Notes under the pieces: generated by a model
What the model was told of the DNA's origin: nothing
The model's input: the letters and a program-made list of their open reading frames with translations, nothing else
The model's database searches: none
Shown: positions 10,514 to 22,636 of the stretch, one piece after another
Layout: every line of letters begins with the position of its first letter
Position numbering within the stretch: position 1 is the first letter of the stretch
Made by a program: the position numbers and the translations under genes
Origin: Aldrovandia affinis
Taxonomy: Eukaryota > Chordata > Actinopteri > Notacanthiformes > Halosauridae
Reading direction: 5' to 3'
Length of the DNA stretch: 64,000 bases
Assembly (NCBI GenBank): GCA_029706075.1
Contig: JAINUG010000020.1
Span: 5,104,860-5,168,859 of the forward strand

Positions 10514-10599
10514 CAGAGTAGTAGTGCTGATCTAGGATCAGTTTTGGAATTGTAATATGGAAATGGGAAAACTGATCCTAGATCCACACTCTTACTCTG
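10514..10599. repeat. Foldback (MITE-like) element
   Basis: Arm 10514-10545 pairs with arm 10568-10599 across a 22-bp loop, centred on GATCTAGGATCAG and CTGATCCTAGATC. I recall fish repeats with the same CTGATCTAGGATCAG core next to TATTCACAAA-type flanks (here at 10503-10512). It is probably a small non-autonomous DNA element. Confidence 0.75.
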
Positions 10600-13500
10600 A
10601 GATGCTTTTTTAAAATGAAGAGTTAAGCAAACCTCACAGCATTGATCCAGAGTGATGCTAAGGCAGGGTGAAGGAGATACGTGGCCTCTCTGTTGCATTT
10701 CCCCAGCTTCACCCAGGACTCAGGAATGAAGCAGTGAATCGGCATCAGTCCCTGACATGAAGGCGTTGACTTGACTTTTCCTATTCGAGGGATGGGCAAC
10801 ATTTCATGGACTCTAAGGGCCACATCATGCCTCCTTGTATGTGCAAAAAAAAACTAATTACACCAGAAATTATTAACATGAGTCATTAGACTCTGTGGTC
10901 ATTGCTACACAGAAAGAACAGCAAAGCCATGACTGATAGGCTTGGAATGAAGCAGAGGGATGTATGTTCTGAGGTGCAAAATCTGAGGTTTAAGGGCACA
11001 CTTCAGTTTTCAGCATCTATTCCCTCATGGCCACACTCTCCAGCCTCAGCTGTTTATATAGACATAGATGGAAATATATTGAAAAACTAATTATGAGCAT
11101 CTAACACAGAAATCAAACAAAATTGTGAGAGTGACAATCTGGGGTGCATCCACAAATCCCTTCAAAATGGTAAATGTTGTTCTGCGCATTTTCCACTTAA
11201 AAAAATATAAATAATTTACCACAAACATTAGGCACAACGGCACCTTAGAAACAATCCGCTCCAATCTGTGTTTCACACTATGATCCCTAACGGAAAAATG
11301 ACAGGAATGTGTCCAAAAAAACAAGTGTACTGTATATGTCAATACCTGTGAAGCAAATGCGACAATATGTGGGATACATATAGAAATTAATGGTAGACGT
11401 GAATAAAATATCCAAAAAACACACGCGATTCACATGTGCAGAATTGATGTTATTTGTTCCATAAGGGATACCGAGTACATACGTAAATTGAAAAGATGTT
11501 TCTAAATTACATTACAGGGAGGATAGTTATGCTGGAGTGCAGAGTACTCTTTGAAGGAGCTCTGTGACTGATGCTTCTCTACAGGAGTGATGCCAACCAC
11601 TATCCTAGGAGCACACAGTGAAATCATCACTGTTTACTGTATGAGCGCATTCATGCAGTGTTCTTTCAAATCCACCATCTTTAAAATCTAAAATCAGTAG
11701 CAAAGAATCATGTGTTTTTGCAGCGGGTAATCAATTATTCTCAATCTTCTATCAGCTGTGGCCAGACGGAACCAGGTGTTAGACAGTGCTGTCCTTTTCT
11801 CTCTCACCTTGACCTATGACATTGAAAGCATAAATATTGGTCATTTTGGTCAGTGTCGTCATCTTTGACAGCAAAGCCAAAGCAAACTAAAAACAGTTTA
11901 TGATAGTACTATTTCATATTTTAATATCGTGGTATACCATCACACCCGTACTTTACACTGCTTCACAAAATTGAGTTCCTAGTCTCTCCCACACACTTGA
12001 TTTGGTTAATTCAATTACAAGCAGGTGTGTGATTGGCTTCACTTCTCTCTGCCTGTTACAGATCCAACAATGACTAAAATTCTATTTTGTGAAGATGTGG
12101 TCACCATCATCACACTAAGCAACAGTGCCTGTCTCTGTCAGGTTCAGCAGGCCTGTGTCACATTAGAGCAGCAGCACAGCTTGGCCTGTGTCTGCAGAAC
12201 TGTGTCACGGTAGAACAGCAGCACAGCCTATGTTGTTGGTGACAGAGAGCTCTGAGCTCATGAGAGGGATGTCTCCTCACCCACTAAGAGACCAGTTTCA
12301 CTTCCACTTTCGTGTCTCGTGACCTTTCAGACTTTCGTTCGTCTTTCCCTGGCGAGTGTTGCATAAAGACCCTTGAACCAGTTTGAGCCACCCCAAGCCA
12401 GCTCCTGTCAAAATACTGCACATCGGAGGACTTGTATAGACACCTATGACCTTACACTTATCATTAAGTACATATCATACACATCATATTATAACTTTCT
12501 GAAAAGTAAAGAGGTTCAAAGTAAGTGCTGAGGAAAGTGCAGTCGGATGGACCGAAACAAACAGCGTGTCAGTGACCTTATGTCACAGATGCTCCATATG
12601 TCCAACCAAATACCTCTCCTGGCTATTAACTATAACGCATTGAGCCCATAACACATAAAGTGCCCAACAAAAATACATGTAAAAAATAGTACAACAGGAG
12701 ATACTGTATTGGTGTGAGATTCCGTTCATTTGGAGTGACACTAATCCATGGACGTGTACATGTTGTAGGTGTGTATGTTATACATGTGCATGTTACCGGA
12801 TGAGCAGGACAAGCCCCAGCTTTGATTCCTCGGTTCTAATAAGCAGGTATATAGAGACACCTGAGGGACTGTGAGAGACTAGCAGCTCGTAGCTCATTAG
12901 ACTGCATGCTTCCTGTTGTCTTCCTCTGCAGTCTCTGCCCGTGCATCCAATACCATCAAAGGAGAAACCCCCGGCCCCCGGCCCGGTCTCAAATCACCCC
13001 ACTAGCCCCCATGCGGCGCCTGGGCTGGGGGGGGGGGGGTTATCCGGTCCTCTTTCCGCTCCCTAGTGGAGGGTAAATGCGTTGTGGAGCCGTGTCATTT
13101 TACTGTGGTGAGGCAGTGAGGGACCAGAGAATCTGTCCTTGACCGGCACGGCCATAAATGTACACCATTTGGCAGAATTCGTGCTCTAAGAAAACTAATG
13201 TGAGGGGCTGCCTCAAAAAAGTTACATAATAGCAGTCAAACGGAGTCCCAAGACTAGCATTTCTCTTTCAAAGAGTCGTGCCACCTTGTGACTTCTATAA
13301 ACGTACACTATAAACGAAGCACAGCACGCTGGGCCTCATCTGCATGATTCTTGGCGGGGTGCTGCATTCTACATCACACAGGCAGTTTGGGCTGCAGCTA
13401 ACTGCCCTACAGAGTAAATAAATGCAATTTGTTTCGCAGGAGCTCTCTCCCGAACTGTTTCTACATTGCAGCTGTGATCTGCTCCACAGCGCAAGGTGTC

Positions 13501-15410
13501 TCGCTCTGTCCTCAGTGATTTATCTGCATTACTCCCTCCCTCTTTCTCCCTCTCTCTCTCTCTCTCTCTCTCCTTCTCTCTCCCTCTTTGTCTTTTTTTT
13601 TTTTAAAGACTGCGGCTGAGGAGAGGATTAGGCCCTGGTAAACTGCTGTGTCAGTTCGGGCCCTGCTCATAAGAGAATCAATTAAAGCACACTAATTGCT
13701 TCCAATTACACAGCAATGATCAGCTGATCTGATCACGGCAAGGGGGCACTGAGAGCCGCACACAGAGACCGGTCAATCTGCTCCCTCTCCTGCTGCTCGC
13801 TCAGACTGGACTGCCTCAGCTCGCGTTCACGTCCTTGCGGTCCTGTCGGTACAACCCCCCAAGTCGGGAGCGGGACGGCCCGTGCTTTAATGAGTCAGCG
13901 TTTATATCCGTACACACACTGCACCACAGATCAGAGAGACGCAAAGCTCAGCACTGCATCGCGGCGGCGCGCCGCCCGGGTTCACCGAGTTCGTTTGCTG
14001 TTTCATGTTCTTCGTTTCCTTTCATTGTTCTTTTGCAGGTCGTCCCACACGTAGCCCTTCCATCTTTCCATATTCCCTGAGCTAATAGAGCAGGTAATAA
14101 GGGTGCAGGCCACCGCTTGGAAAGGTCAGCCTGACATCTGCTGACATCCACACATTCCTTCCCGAATGCATGGAAAGACTCGAATAAAAAAAAAAAAGAG
14201 AAAGTAGGAGTTAATGTGAAGACGTATTCAGAGTGGCTGGACGGGGGGTTACAGTGATGAGTCCTGCCTGCAGTCTCCAGTCTCCACTCTCCTGCATCTC
14301 TTAGTAGACCCTGAGGAAGGTTCTCCGTGCCCATCTCTTGGCCCCTCGGGGGCGCAGACTTTGGCCACTTCGATTTAGCGATTAAATCACACCGATTCCC
14401 CGTCCCTGACCTTTTAATTACTGTGATTGGCCCCCCCGGGTGAACATACTGTCCTACCTGTCTCTTACTGTCCTGACTTTGTCTTGCTCTTCACGCCGCT
14501 CTTTACCCCAAGGCTTGCTTCTGCTTTAATGTTCCATGGCGAACTTCACCCGTTTCCACGGCGCACTGCACCAGTTTCCACAGCGATCTGCATGCGTTTT
14601 TATTTCCTGGAAAAAGCTATTTCGCCATTGACACATTTCATATTACTAGGCCTGGCTTGTGTGTTTCCGTGCATGCCATAAATGGTGCATTTACAGCAGT
14701 CCTGTAAATTCTAATAAATAAAGGCATCATATTTATTTATAAAGGACCTATGAAGCCCAAATGAATTGTAATAAATCAAGAAGCGTGCAATTTTACACAC
14801 AATTCTGCCTCTGATCTGGACTGCGGCGCCCTGTGTGCCCAGCACTTTTATGATCCATACGCTCCCATGTCTCATGCATTTTCATCATCTCCCCATGTAG
14901 ATAATGGCAGTGCCATTATGTATAGATAAGAAAATGTGATGTTGATTTGTAATGCAAAGCAAAAAAAATTCATGACATGCCTTTTTTTCAATGGCAAAGA
15001 ATGGGGAAAAATGAATATAAAAGATGCATTGACTGAATAAATTTAAATGCAAGGCATACTATTTTGTAAAAGATGTTTTGGGCCCAAGCCTCTGAATATA
15101 ATCTTCTATATACCTTCTCTTTATCTGATCATTTTGTACCATTTAATTTATTACTGAAATGCAGATATCACTCATTAGATGGTAAGGAGCATATCCCCAC
15201 AACCATGTAGTATATGCACTCACAAAGATAAATGACAAATGTGAAAAATGAGGTGGTCATGTTGTGTCTTTACATCTGTATTCTTGCGGTGTACGTCTGC
15301 ACGATGATCTGATGCAGGATAAAAAGAACCAATCTGGCACCCCGCTCCTGGCATTGACCCAGATTTTCCAACACTGACCTTGTTCCATCTTCATGTACAG
15401 GGCATCCTTC
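10600..15410. other. Long intergenic stretch, possible regulatory patches
   Basis: No gene is supported. Noted items are an imperfect direct repeat at 12153-12182 and 12200-12230, GC-rich sequence with a G-run near 13028-13041, a (CT)n tract at 13529-13593, and a TAAT/ATTA-rich block at 13670-13740 that looks like a conserved non-coding element. The rest is unique-looking AT-rich DNA. Confidence 0.45.
13529..13593. repeat. (CT)n-rich microsatellite
   Basis: A pyrimidine tract dominated by CTCTCT with CCC and TTT interruptions, followed by a T-run to about 13605. Confidence 0.88.
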
Positions 15411-15411
15411 A

Positions 15412-15592
15412 AACACACACACACACACGCACGTGCACACACACACAGACACACACACACACACACACACACGCACCCGCACACACACACACACGTGCTC
15501 AAACACACACACGTGCACCCGCACGCACACACACACATGCATGCACACATGCACACACACACACACACACACACGCACACACACAAATACAC
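15412..15592. repeat. (CA)n compound microsatellite
   Basis: About 180 bp of CA dinucleotides interrupted by CG, CCCG and TG units. It yields Thr-His or Val-Cys open frames in several directions, none of which are genes. Confidence 0.95.
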
Positions 15593-15768
15593 TCATACAA
15601 ACCTGTTGTGAACACGTAATGGTTCAAATAAAGATATTTATTCATCAGTATATTCAGATGTGCTTTACAGTACGCTTGATGACACGATTTAATCTCTGCA
15701 GCACTGCATGTGGGATGATAGCAGGTCCTTTGAGGAACGAGTTGAGCAGCACTGTGCTCAGCCATTCA

Positions 15769-16605
15769 CCTACAGGCACTGCTACTGTGTAGTGTGGTCT
15801 GTGTAGTACGCTGGTACATTTACATTTACATTTTACATTTTAGGCATTTAGCAGACGCTCTTATCCAGAGCGACTTACAGTTGACATTTCTTTACAATCC
15901 ATTTATACATCTGGATATTAACTGAAGCAATTCAGGTTAAGTACCTTGCTCAAGGGTACAACGGCAGTGCCCCACCTGGGGATTGAACCTGCAACCTTAA
16001 CGTTACAAGCCCAGCTCCCTAACCATTATACCACACTGCCTGCCACACTGCATGGTAGCATGCTCTATAACAGTAGCATGGCTGGGGGGGGTGGGTGGAT
16101 TTTGAGTTTAAATGCTTTATGAGAGTTTCAAACTGTTTGTTCACGGACAAAAGTTTCACTGCTCAGAGCCAGTCATATATCATCTATATGAAATAACTCT
16201 GGTTCTGCGCAGTCGTTATGAAACGTTATTGATCAGGCAAGGCTGGATGATGGTACAATGAGGGTATTTAATAATCAAATGATATATACTGCTGAACAAT
16301 TTGTTTGTGCAACCTACCCCCCGATCAACAACATGTTCACGCCAAAAAAATTATAATCTTCCGTATTTTCAAGTAAAAATGTTGGCAGGTATGCACTGTA
16401 GCCTACCTGAAAGGGCTATCATCTGTTGTATTTTCTCCCCGAATGAATTCCTGGCTATGCCACTGCTCCATAGGTCACCACTCACCTACAGGCAGACTGA
16501 TACTGAAATGTGCTGGTATTCACCTACAGGCAGTTTGGTACTGCGTATGCTCTATATAGACTACTATTCACCTCCAGGCTGGCTGGTACTGAGCTATTTC
16601 AATGA
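15769..16605. repeat. Dispersed ~45-bp repeat with CACCTACAGGCA core
   Basis: The core CACCTACAGGCA occurs at about 15769, 16481 and 16528, with a CACCTCCAGGCT variant near 16571. Most copies are followed by TGGTACTG-like sequence. The SINE at 15814-16045 lies between the first copy and the rest, so it may have inserted into an older short array. Confidence 0.5.
15814..16045 (-). mobile_element. tRNA-derived SINE with L2-type tail, minus strand
   Basis: Read on the minus strand, it starts with a tRNA-like head whose B box appears here as GGGATTGAACC near 15980. It ends with the fish tail complementary to GCATTTAGCAGACGCTCTTATCC at 15845-15867, then a TACATTTACATTT run. The same family is found on the plus strand at 42440-42660. 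The 3' tail is shared with L2-type LINEs, which presumably mobilise it. Confidence 0.88.
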
Positions 16606-18420
16606 CCTGGAGCCTGTTATTCATGCGTCTGTGTTATTGATGGGCCTGTTTGGCTCTGACTCTGATTCACTCCAAGCATATGTGCATAAAAGCACTTTTT
16701 CATCTATTCCATTTCAATGCCCATTGCTTCACAGTCATGCACGTTAGGTCAGTTTTGATTGGTTGATTGAGGTAAGTGACGAGCCTTGATGGGTTGAATG
16801 ACCTGTTCTCATCATTATGTATTCTTACGTTATGTTCTCTCTATTATAATTGGTTAAACAGTGGGACGTATTCCATTTAAGAAAGGCAAAAAGGTCAACA
16901 AGCTTTTTTTTCTGCATGTGAGAGCAATGTTCATAGCAATCATGTGGCATAGAAAATAAATTGTCTTCTTCCCTGATATACAGGTTAACTCTCAGTCAAA
17001 GCTAGATTATTTCATTCATAGCAATAATTCGCAAAAGCTAAAATAATGATATCCACCCTCTAATTTTATATAAAAAATATATTTTCAAATAAATGGCTAT
17101 GTTCAAAGGCATAATATAGATATGCAGAGTAGCATGCATTAAGCCTTGCAGCCCTGTCAGCTAGCCAACTGGATTTAAAAAAAACATTTTTTGTTCATAT
17201 TAACGGTGGTATTATACCTTGAATGTTTACTGGATTTGGGATATAGCTTTGTGAAAGATGTGCAGCTCTACGAAGAGCACATGGGGCTGTTAGGCAGTCA
17301 GTGAGACTGTCAGTCAATGAGGTACGCATGCTGCCTTTCCTACTTACTACACTCATAGCCAGAAACTGATACGGATAACCCCTTTTCTGTTCAATCAAAC
17401 TTCATACTCACCTGAATGTATTCATGATTTCCTGAAACACATTCAGACATACAATTCTGCAGTACCTGTTGAGGGTAATGTCTGAGTAAACAAGCAACAT
17501 GTGTTGGTTTTCTGAGACGGTGACAGACGCAGGAACTTGAAGTGACGGCCCCTCGCTGACGTGTCTTCAAAAGGAAAGCCAGACTTCGCCCACGCATCCT
17601 TCCCACCTGGCTGCTACATGCTCTCTGCTTTTGTAGGTCGCGGCTGGTGGCTCAGGCGTAGCGTATGACGTGCTCTAGCTCTCTGAGATGTCAGATAAAC
17701 CAGGAGCACTTGCTACAGGCTGCCCCCTGATACAGGCTCCCTGAAGCTTGGCCTGCTCCAGATTTCCATCTTGGTAAAAGACCCAGATGGCGCTCTAGTC
17801 CTCCATCCTTTACTAAGGCCCAGACATTGTGTTAATGATGCTCAGCACTTGGAAACACTGTGATAGATGTGCATTTCAACATCTTTTTGCAATATGTTTT
17901 TTTGTTTTGTTGGGTTTGAGCTTTTTCTCTAGATCCCCCTCCAGTTGTTCCCACTGAGCCCCCTTTGATTCCTGCTTAATCCTGTGTCCTCTAGTGGATT
18001 TTCTCCCCCCTCCCCTTCAATAGGTTTAGTGTAAAGTGTGGGACCTGGAGAGGCCTAAGCTGAGTTTAAGCCCTTTAAAATGGAAGCTGAATCATTGCCC
18101 TCCTCTCATTGCCCTGTTGCAAGTTTCTTTTCATGAAAGAGTTGCGCTGCTCCAACGACTGCAAGAAGCAGGATTCACTCTTATATAGAGCAGGGAAGCA
18201 GAGCAGCAGTTTGGTTATATAAGTCACGCTTTTAAATATGTTTCATTACCGACCCTCATTTCCATCTTGTATGGGCATTCTATATCTCCCAGCAGGGCTA
18301 CAGGCACTTTTACAGGAAAGACAGATTAACCTCAATTCATCTTCAGTACATTAATTTCTTAAAACCGAAGTACTGATCTATATATATATAGAGAGTATAT
18401 CCTGCTCAAAAAAAATAAAA

Positions 18421-18423
<3 letters not shown>
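16046..18423. other. Intergenic sequence
   Basis: Apart from the short repeat copies near 16480-16605 I see no gene or mobile element. It is AT-rich with no conserved coding frame. Confidence 0.45.

Positions 18424-18452
<29 letters not shown>
18424..18452. repeat. (TA)n microsatellite
   Basis: A run of about 14 TA units just upstream of a SINE. Confidence 0.9.
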
Positions 18453-18477
18453 CGCATGTGCTCCCAGATTCGTTTTT

Positions 18478-18630
18478 TTGGTTCTGTGTGGCTCAGTAGG
18501 TAGAGCATGGCACTGACAACACTCAGGTTGTGGGTTCAATTCCCACTGGGACCGCATATACTGAAAAGTGTACACATTCACTACTGTAGGTCACTTTGGA
18601 TAAAAGCGTCTGCTAAATGGCGTATATTCT
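18478..18630 (+). mobile_element. tRNA-derived SINE, plus strand
   Basis: The head resembles a tRNA, with A-box-like TGGCTCAGTAGG (18489-18500) and B-box GGGTTCAATTCCC (18532-18544). The tail is CACTTTGGATAAAAGCGTC followed by TGCTAAATGG, a 3' end shared by many fish SINEs and L2-type LINEs. The same head occurs in reverse at 27355-27419. It is not a functional tRNA because no cloverleaf end or anticodon arm closes. Confidence 0.88.
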
Positions 18631-18835
18631 CCCAATTTCTCCGATCTCATTGTTTGTTGTTGAACAGCAGGTGCCATGTCAAGTCAAGCACTTTCAATCA
18701 GCAAAGGATTATTATGCAGAAGAGGTTCATATACAAAATGAGTTTTAAGTAGGATGTGAACATGCACACCAGCTAACAAACACAAAACCAAAAACTGTGT
18801 AACTTACCCTGCACTCATTGTTTAGGAGACAATGG

Positions 18836-18878
18836 GAGAGCATCTGCTAAATGCCTAAAATGTAAATGTAAATGTAAA
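18836..18878 (+). mobile_element. L2/SINE 3' tail fragment
   Basis: A short stretch with AGCATCTGCTAAATGCC then TGTAAATGTAAATGTAAA, the conserved 3' terminus seen complete elsewhere in the window. Only the tail is present, consistent with severe 5' truncation. Confidence 0.7.
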
Positions 18879-19513
18879 AAAACACAACAACACTGACAAT
18901 GTTTCCAGTGATGATAGCGATTTAAAATTCAAATAAGATTCAAACAAATCATAAATCACAAATCATAATAAAACAGCTTTCAACCTTAAACTAACAACTG
19001 AAACTAAAAACTTGCCATGTATAAAACCTCTGCATTCTTTGACAGAAATGTGAGTACAGTAGCTACAGTAGACTGAAATATGGTAATTCCACCGCCCACC
19101 ACAAATGTGCTGCCATACGGGTATGATCACTCTTGCCATTTCGATGTCTACCACATTTTCCATAGAGACACTGTAGTTGCCCAATGACACTAACAATTGT
19201 GAGTCCCTGGGACAATAAGCAGTGATCTGGTTGTAATATTCTGTTGCCTCTATTAGTTGTGCCTAAAGTAACTATAAGACATGCTAAAGTCCTCAGGTGT
19301 TGGTAGTCTAATTATGTAATAAGTCCCATTATTATTAGAAATGCAGTATTATTAGAGAGGCCACGCCCTAAAGGTTCTCAACATTTCACCATTAAAGGTA
19401 GGCCAAGAGGATCTGTGGCCTTGTGGGTAGTCCAGGAGTATGGTTGCCTACACCTGTAATGTATCTTAAATGCCTACACAATATATAATATCAGAACTTG
19501 GATATTATATAAT
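18879..19513. other. Intergenic sequence
   Basis: AT-rich, with no gene, tandem repeat or mobile element recognised. Confidence 0.45.
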
Positions 19514-19518
19514 ATAAT

Positions 19519-19978
19519 TGTGGAAGGCCTAGGTGGGGGCAGGGGTGATTAACGGCCACGACTACTGGCAGGGCAGCTAGAGCCCACAGCTCTGCAGAAT
19601 TAACTAATTATACCTGTGTGCTTAAAAGCAGCTCTGTTTTCTTAGTAGGTGGCTGGAACATGGAAGCTGAATGCCGGCCGAAAGAGAACTGAAGAACCAC
19701 ATTCAACAACGCTCTGAAAATAAGCTAAAGTCTGCCTGTGTGTATTTAAGTTATAGTGTTTGCCGAAAGGCGCTTTTTATTTAGTTAATTGCTTTGCTTT
19801 ATTGTTTTTAAATGAAACCTGTGAGTGGGACAGCCAAAGTGTTTTTGTACAGTCCTGGTTCTCTCTTTTACTCTCTCTCTCTGGAAGAGAGATTATAAAA
19901 ATCCTGGTCCGCAGACCGAAAAATCCAATCCCTGTGTCCAACTGTTCCACTCTGGGGTGTGTCATACGCAGTGTGACA
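19519..19978 (+). mobile_element. Solo LTR of an LTR retrotransposon
   Basis: A 460-bp segment beginning TGTGG and ending TGTGACA, so it has the 5'-TG...CA-3' ends of retroviral-type LTRs. It is flanked on both sides by the same 5-bp sequence ATAAT (19514-19518 and 19979-19983), the length typical of Ty3/Gypsy integration. Inside, GCTTAAAAGC near 19620 could serve as a TATA-like promoter. No internal region or second LTR is attached, so recombination between paired LTRs probably removed the rest. The family is not identified. Confidence 0.72.
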
Positions 19979-19983
19979 ATAAT

Positions 19984-22387
19984 AGTGTAACCATTGTTCT
20001 AATTGTTCCTGTATGTTCCAATTTTTCCTGAGTAATATTAGCTAATATCTAGCAGTGGCAGAGTTTGTAATGTGTACAGTTCTAAGGATTATTGATATTT
20101 AATAATGATAGGAGCTGGATGTTTGCTACATGCAAACTTGTTGCATAAGGTTGCTTCATCTTGTGGCAATCAAATTTATGATGGGCAAACAAAGAACATG
20201 TTGAACATGGAAATTCCATGACCAAAGTCATTTCTGTACTGAGGCGATGACCTGACAGTCACGCCTACAACACAGCCGCCCTGAAAGAAATGTATGACTC
20301 CCAGCTGAAACGTACGTAACTGGATTTTGTGCTGACTTAAATCACTATAAATCTAAACATGTCAAATATTCATAGCTGGGAGTTTGAATAAATAACTATA
20401 AGAACATAAGCGCAATGAACTTCCAAACCAGGTCAAAGCTTGGAGTATGCACTTAGCGTGAGGGATTGGAATAACGCAACTTTTCTTCGTCAATTGCTTT
20501 TGTGCCGTGTGCAGAGAGGGAGAGAGCCCGGCATCTGTTTGCGGTGTGAACGCTCAGTCGTGAGCGAGGATCACGCCAAGATCAGCGGAAGATAAACTCT
20601 GCGAGTTTAAAGGGGCAGGGGCGCCGCGTGACCCTCTCTGCCCACTGACCCTCGGGACGGCCGCGGTGGCTCCCTGCTCATGACTCTCTCTTTTGTTTCA
20701 TGCGTCCGCTGGAGCTGACAACAGAGTTGGACATTACAAATGCATTCACACCGGAGGCCTTGTGCCAAGTGTGATGGATGCTGCAGTAAAAATAAACAGA
20801 GGCCAGATCCTGCTGGGAATAGGAACTGAGCGAATCCCACACATAAAAATGCCCCTACTATCAATACATGGGTTTATCACTCAGCCACAGCAAGTGGCCA
20901 GCAGCATAGTCACTTGGTATAGAACATTACAGGGGTATTTATGCGAGTCGGTAATTCATTGCTCCAGACGAGTTTCAATATCTAGAGAATAGCCGGGTCC
21001 AACGCGTTGAAGCTATGGCAGGTGTGTGCTGAGACACATGATTCTTATGTCCAATGAGGAAGAAGTGTGGTTTTAGGAACCCTGTAATAGGTAGCGATAA
21101 AATGGGCTGTCAATCACTCAGTCCTATGAACCAATCAGAAGACTTTGCCATCCACATGATTGGTTTTATCACTACCAACAACAGCCAGTGAGGTTACACT
21201 GTTTTATGCCCTTGCATTTTTTTACAATAGTACTTGGAAGACACTAAAAACAAAATTCCCTCAAGAAAAACCGTTTAAATATAGGGTATGAGCTAATAAG
21301 GGCTGATGTTGCATCAATGGTATATTTATACTTTGTGATTAAACTGCAGACAGATTTTTGCAGACCAAGCAAAATGTAGCTGAAGATGGGTATGTTCCAG
21401 CTTATGTTTCTAAACCAATTTCATGCACAATTTCCCCTGTGTTGGATGAGGGTTGTGTATAAGGTTGCCACAGCTGTCTCCACTCATAGAATATGGGAGG
21501 GTTAATGCACACCCACACTCTTAAGAGCAAAGCTGAGAAATAGAAACATGTGTCCGTATGAGTGGGTGTCTGCACAGTGATAAAATGCACAATTATTTCA
21601 TTTTAATAATGTTATGTATGCATATTGACACCTGTATACATATTCAATTACAGCATATGATAAAACAGAGTTTGATTTCATAGGAATAAGTTGGTTGATT
21701 TTAATTTAATGAAGTTAAATATGAAATAAAATTGATTTATTTTAACATTGACATATTTTCTACATTTAAACTAAACATTACCTTTAATTCCACATTCTAC
21801 CTCCAAAAATGCACTTTTTCAATATTTATGGGGTTTGTAAATGACAGGTCTAAATATAAAAAATCTGAAAACTTTAGCTTGCTAGTTAAATAACCCCAAC
21901 CCCTCTCCACATCAGGATCAAGTTGCTGATTTGTTCAGGCGTCTAGCTAGTGTTTAGAGTGATTTGTCTTTGTTGTGAGTGTCATTTTAATCACACTGTC
22001 CTCAAATTACAGTGACCACCTTTATAGCCAGACCTCCTGCCACTCTCACACTTACTGAATGTGCGAAACAATGTTACAATGTTTACTAAAGATTTCATAC
22101 TTTAGAGAATAGCTTAAATGTGATAAAGGTTCAATAAAAAAGATATGGGGGTTCATGTGCATTTGGAACCTCATAGATACCTCTTAGACGGGTCCCCTGT
22201 CTACCCTTGCTGATGTTCCATGCCTTCTCTGCCAGATGTATTTCATAATGGACTGAAATGAGTGGTTAGCTTTGTCAAGTGAAAACCCAGAAAGGAACAA
22301 AACCAAGCCTTAGTTGATACATTACGAATGTGCATCATCTCTTAACACTGCTTCATCCTCCCCTGGCAGGCATGAAACAAAAAAACA
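19984..22387. other. Intergenic sequence with a GC-rich island
   Basis: No coding gene is seen. At about 20500-20700 there is a GC-rich, CpG-containing block (GGGGCGCCGCG near 20626, GGACGGCCGCGG near 20653) inside AT-rich DNA. It could be an enhancer or promoter but shows no exon. The remainder is unremarkable. Confidence 0.4.
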
Positions 22388-22636
22388 ATTTCCTGACTCT
22401 GCTGCCTTTATGATGGCATGGAGATCCTAATGAAACCCCCCACTCCAGCTGTATGGGTCTGTAAAGCAGCCACTGCCAAAAGTGATCACAAGAGCAACTG
22501 ACCTTCAGAGGGCCTAAAGGTTTGGTCTTCCCGAGCTGGAGTGGCCGGCAGTGGCTGCTTTACAGACTCGTACAGCTGGAGTGGAGGGTTTCATTAGGAT
22601 CTCCATGCTGTCATAAAGGCAGCAGAGTCAGGAAAT
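22388..22636. repeat. Long imperfect inverted repeat (arms ~90 bp, loop ~70 bp)
   Basis: The left arm, 22388-22476, pairs with the right arm, 22547-22636, with only a few mismatches and single-base indels. Matching landmarks are TTTCCTGACTCTGCTGCC with GGCAGCAGAGTCAGGAAA, GGAGATCCTAATGAAAC with GTTTCATTAGGATCTCC, and GTAAAGCAGCCACTGCC with GGCAGTGGCTGCTTTAC. Transcribed from either strand it would form a hairpin about 90 bp long. It has no transposase and no similarity that I recognise. Confidence 0.88.

Noticed and set aside
15257-15792. Cys/Val- and Thr/His-repeat open frames
   Set aside because: Translations of a (CA)n microsatellite.
18486-18550. Possible functional tRNA gene
   Set aside because: A- and B-box sequences are present, but the stems do not close and the L2-type tail follows, so it is a SINE head. 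The same applies to 42440, 24902, 38960 and 27355.
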